From JAUNKE01 sp041784625 (lineage in GTDB: Bacteria; Bacillota; Clostridia; Peptostreptococcales; Filifactoraceae), in assembly GCA_041784625.1 (NCBI GenBank), contig JBHBDS010000182.1, positions 1-15,749 of the forward strand: 15,749 nucleotides of DNA, given 5' to 3'. Position numbers and translations under genes: made by a program. Of the stretch, positions 15,715 to 15,749 are shown piece by piece. Numbering within the stretch: the stretch's first letter is position 1; every line of letters starts with the position of its first letter. The notes under the pieces were generated by a model. The model worked only from the letters and a program-made list of their open reading frames with translations. It had not been told where the DNA came from and did no database searches.

Positions 15715-15723
15715 TTTATACCA
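15715..15723 (-). promoter_or_regulatory. Probable extended -10 promoter of cspA
   Basis: On the - strand TATAAA (15720-15715) is preceded by TGG (15723-15721), an extended -10. No convincing -35 is seen at 16-18 bases. Transcription from here would give a leader of only about 20 bases. A stronger promoter further up could lie beyond the window edge. Confidence 0.45.
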
Positions 15724-15749
15724 GTTTGAATAAAATGCCGAACCAAGAA

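Noticed and set aside
1..15749. Search for defence systems, mobile elements, CRISPR arrays or a novel cassette
   Set aside because: Every gene belongs to a recognised housekeeping family, spacing is operon-tight, and no repeats, integrase, transposase or compositional island is visible.

Overview
This is a stretch of ordinary housekeeping chromosome from a low-GC Firmicute (Bacillota), most likely a Clostridia-type organism. The evidence is the moderately AT-rich coding sequence, the strong AGGAGG-type ribosome sites, the transketolase split into two genes, the radC-mreCD-mrdA-minCDE-rodA order, and protein sequences of clostridial character. The genus cannot be fixed from the sequence alone. 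Fifteen protein genes are visible. Fourteen run on the + strand, packed with gaps of 0-22 bases except at one intergenic region. The last (cspA) is on the - strand. No RNA genes, insertion sequences, CRISPR arrays or phage genes are seen.

Region 1 (1-7288) is one tightly spaced gene series: the C-terminal two-fifths or so of valS (cut by the window edge), a small 4-oxalocrotonate-tautomerase-family protein, pheS and pheT (both starting with TTG), the two halves of a split transketolase, and a clostridial-type dUTPase. It combines translation (Val- and Phe-tRNA charging), the pentose phosphate pathway and nucleotide-pool cleaning. No promoter, T-box or terminator is visible between these genes, so co-transcription from upstream of the window is likely.

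Region 2 (7289-7544) is the only sizeable intergenic stretch inside the + strand series. It holds a possible terminator-like structure (7383-7438) and a good extended -10 promoter (7462-7490).

Region 3 (7545-15319) is the cell-shape and division-site operon radC-mreC-mreD-mrdA(PBP2)-minC-minD-minE-rodA. It encodes the Rod-complex membrane scaffold (MreC, MreD), its transpeptidase (PBP2) and glycosyltransferase (RodA), and the complete MinCDE oscillator that keeps the FtsZ ring off the poles. mreB, normally found between radC and mreC, is absent: radC runs into mreC with a one-base overlap. PBP2 is unusually long (939 residues).

Region 4 (15320-15749) contains a strong hairpin terminator shared by convergent rodA and cspA, then a cold-shock protein gene with its own promoter.

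I did not find a previously undescribed system. The points most worth a second look are the missing mreB, the enlarged PBP2, the tautomerase lacking the usual Arg39, and a perfect 9-bp hairpin at the start of rodA.
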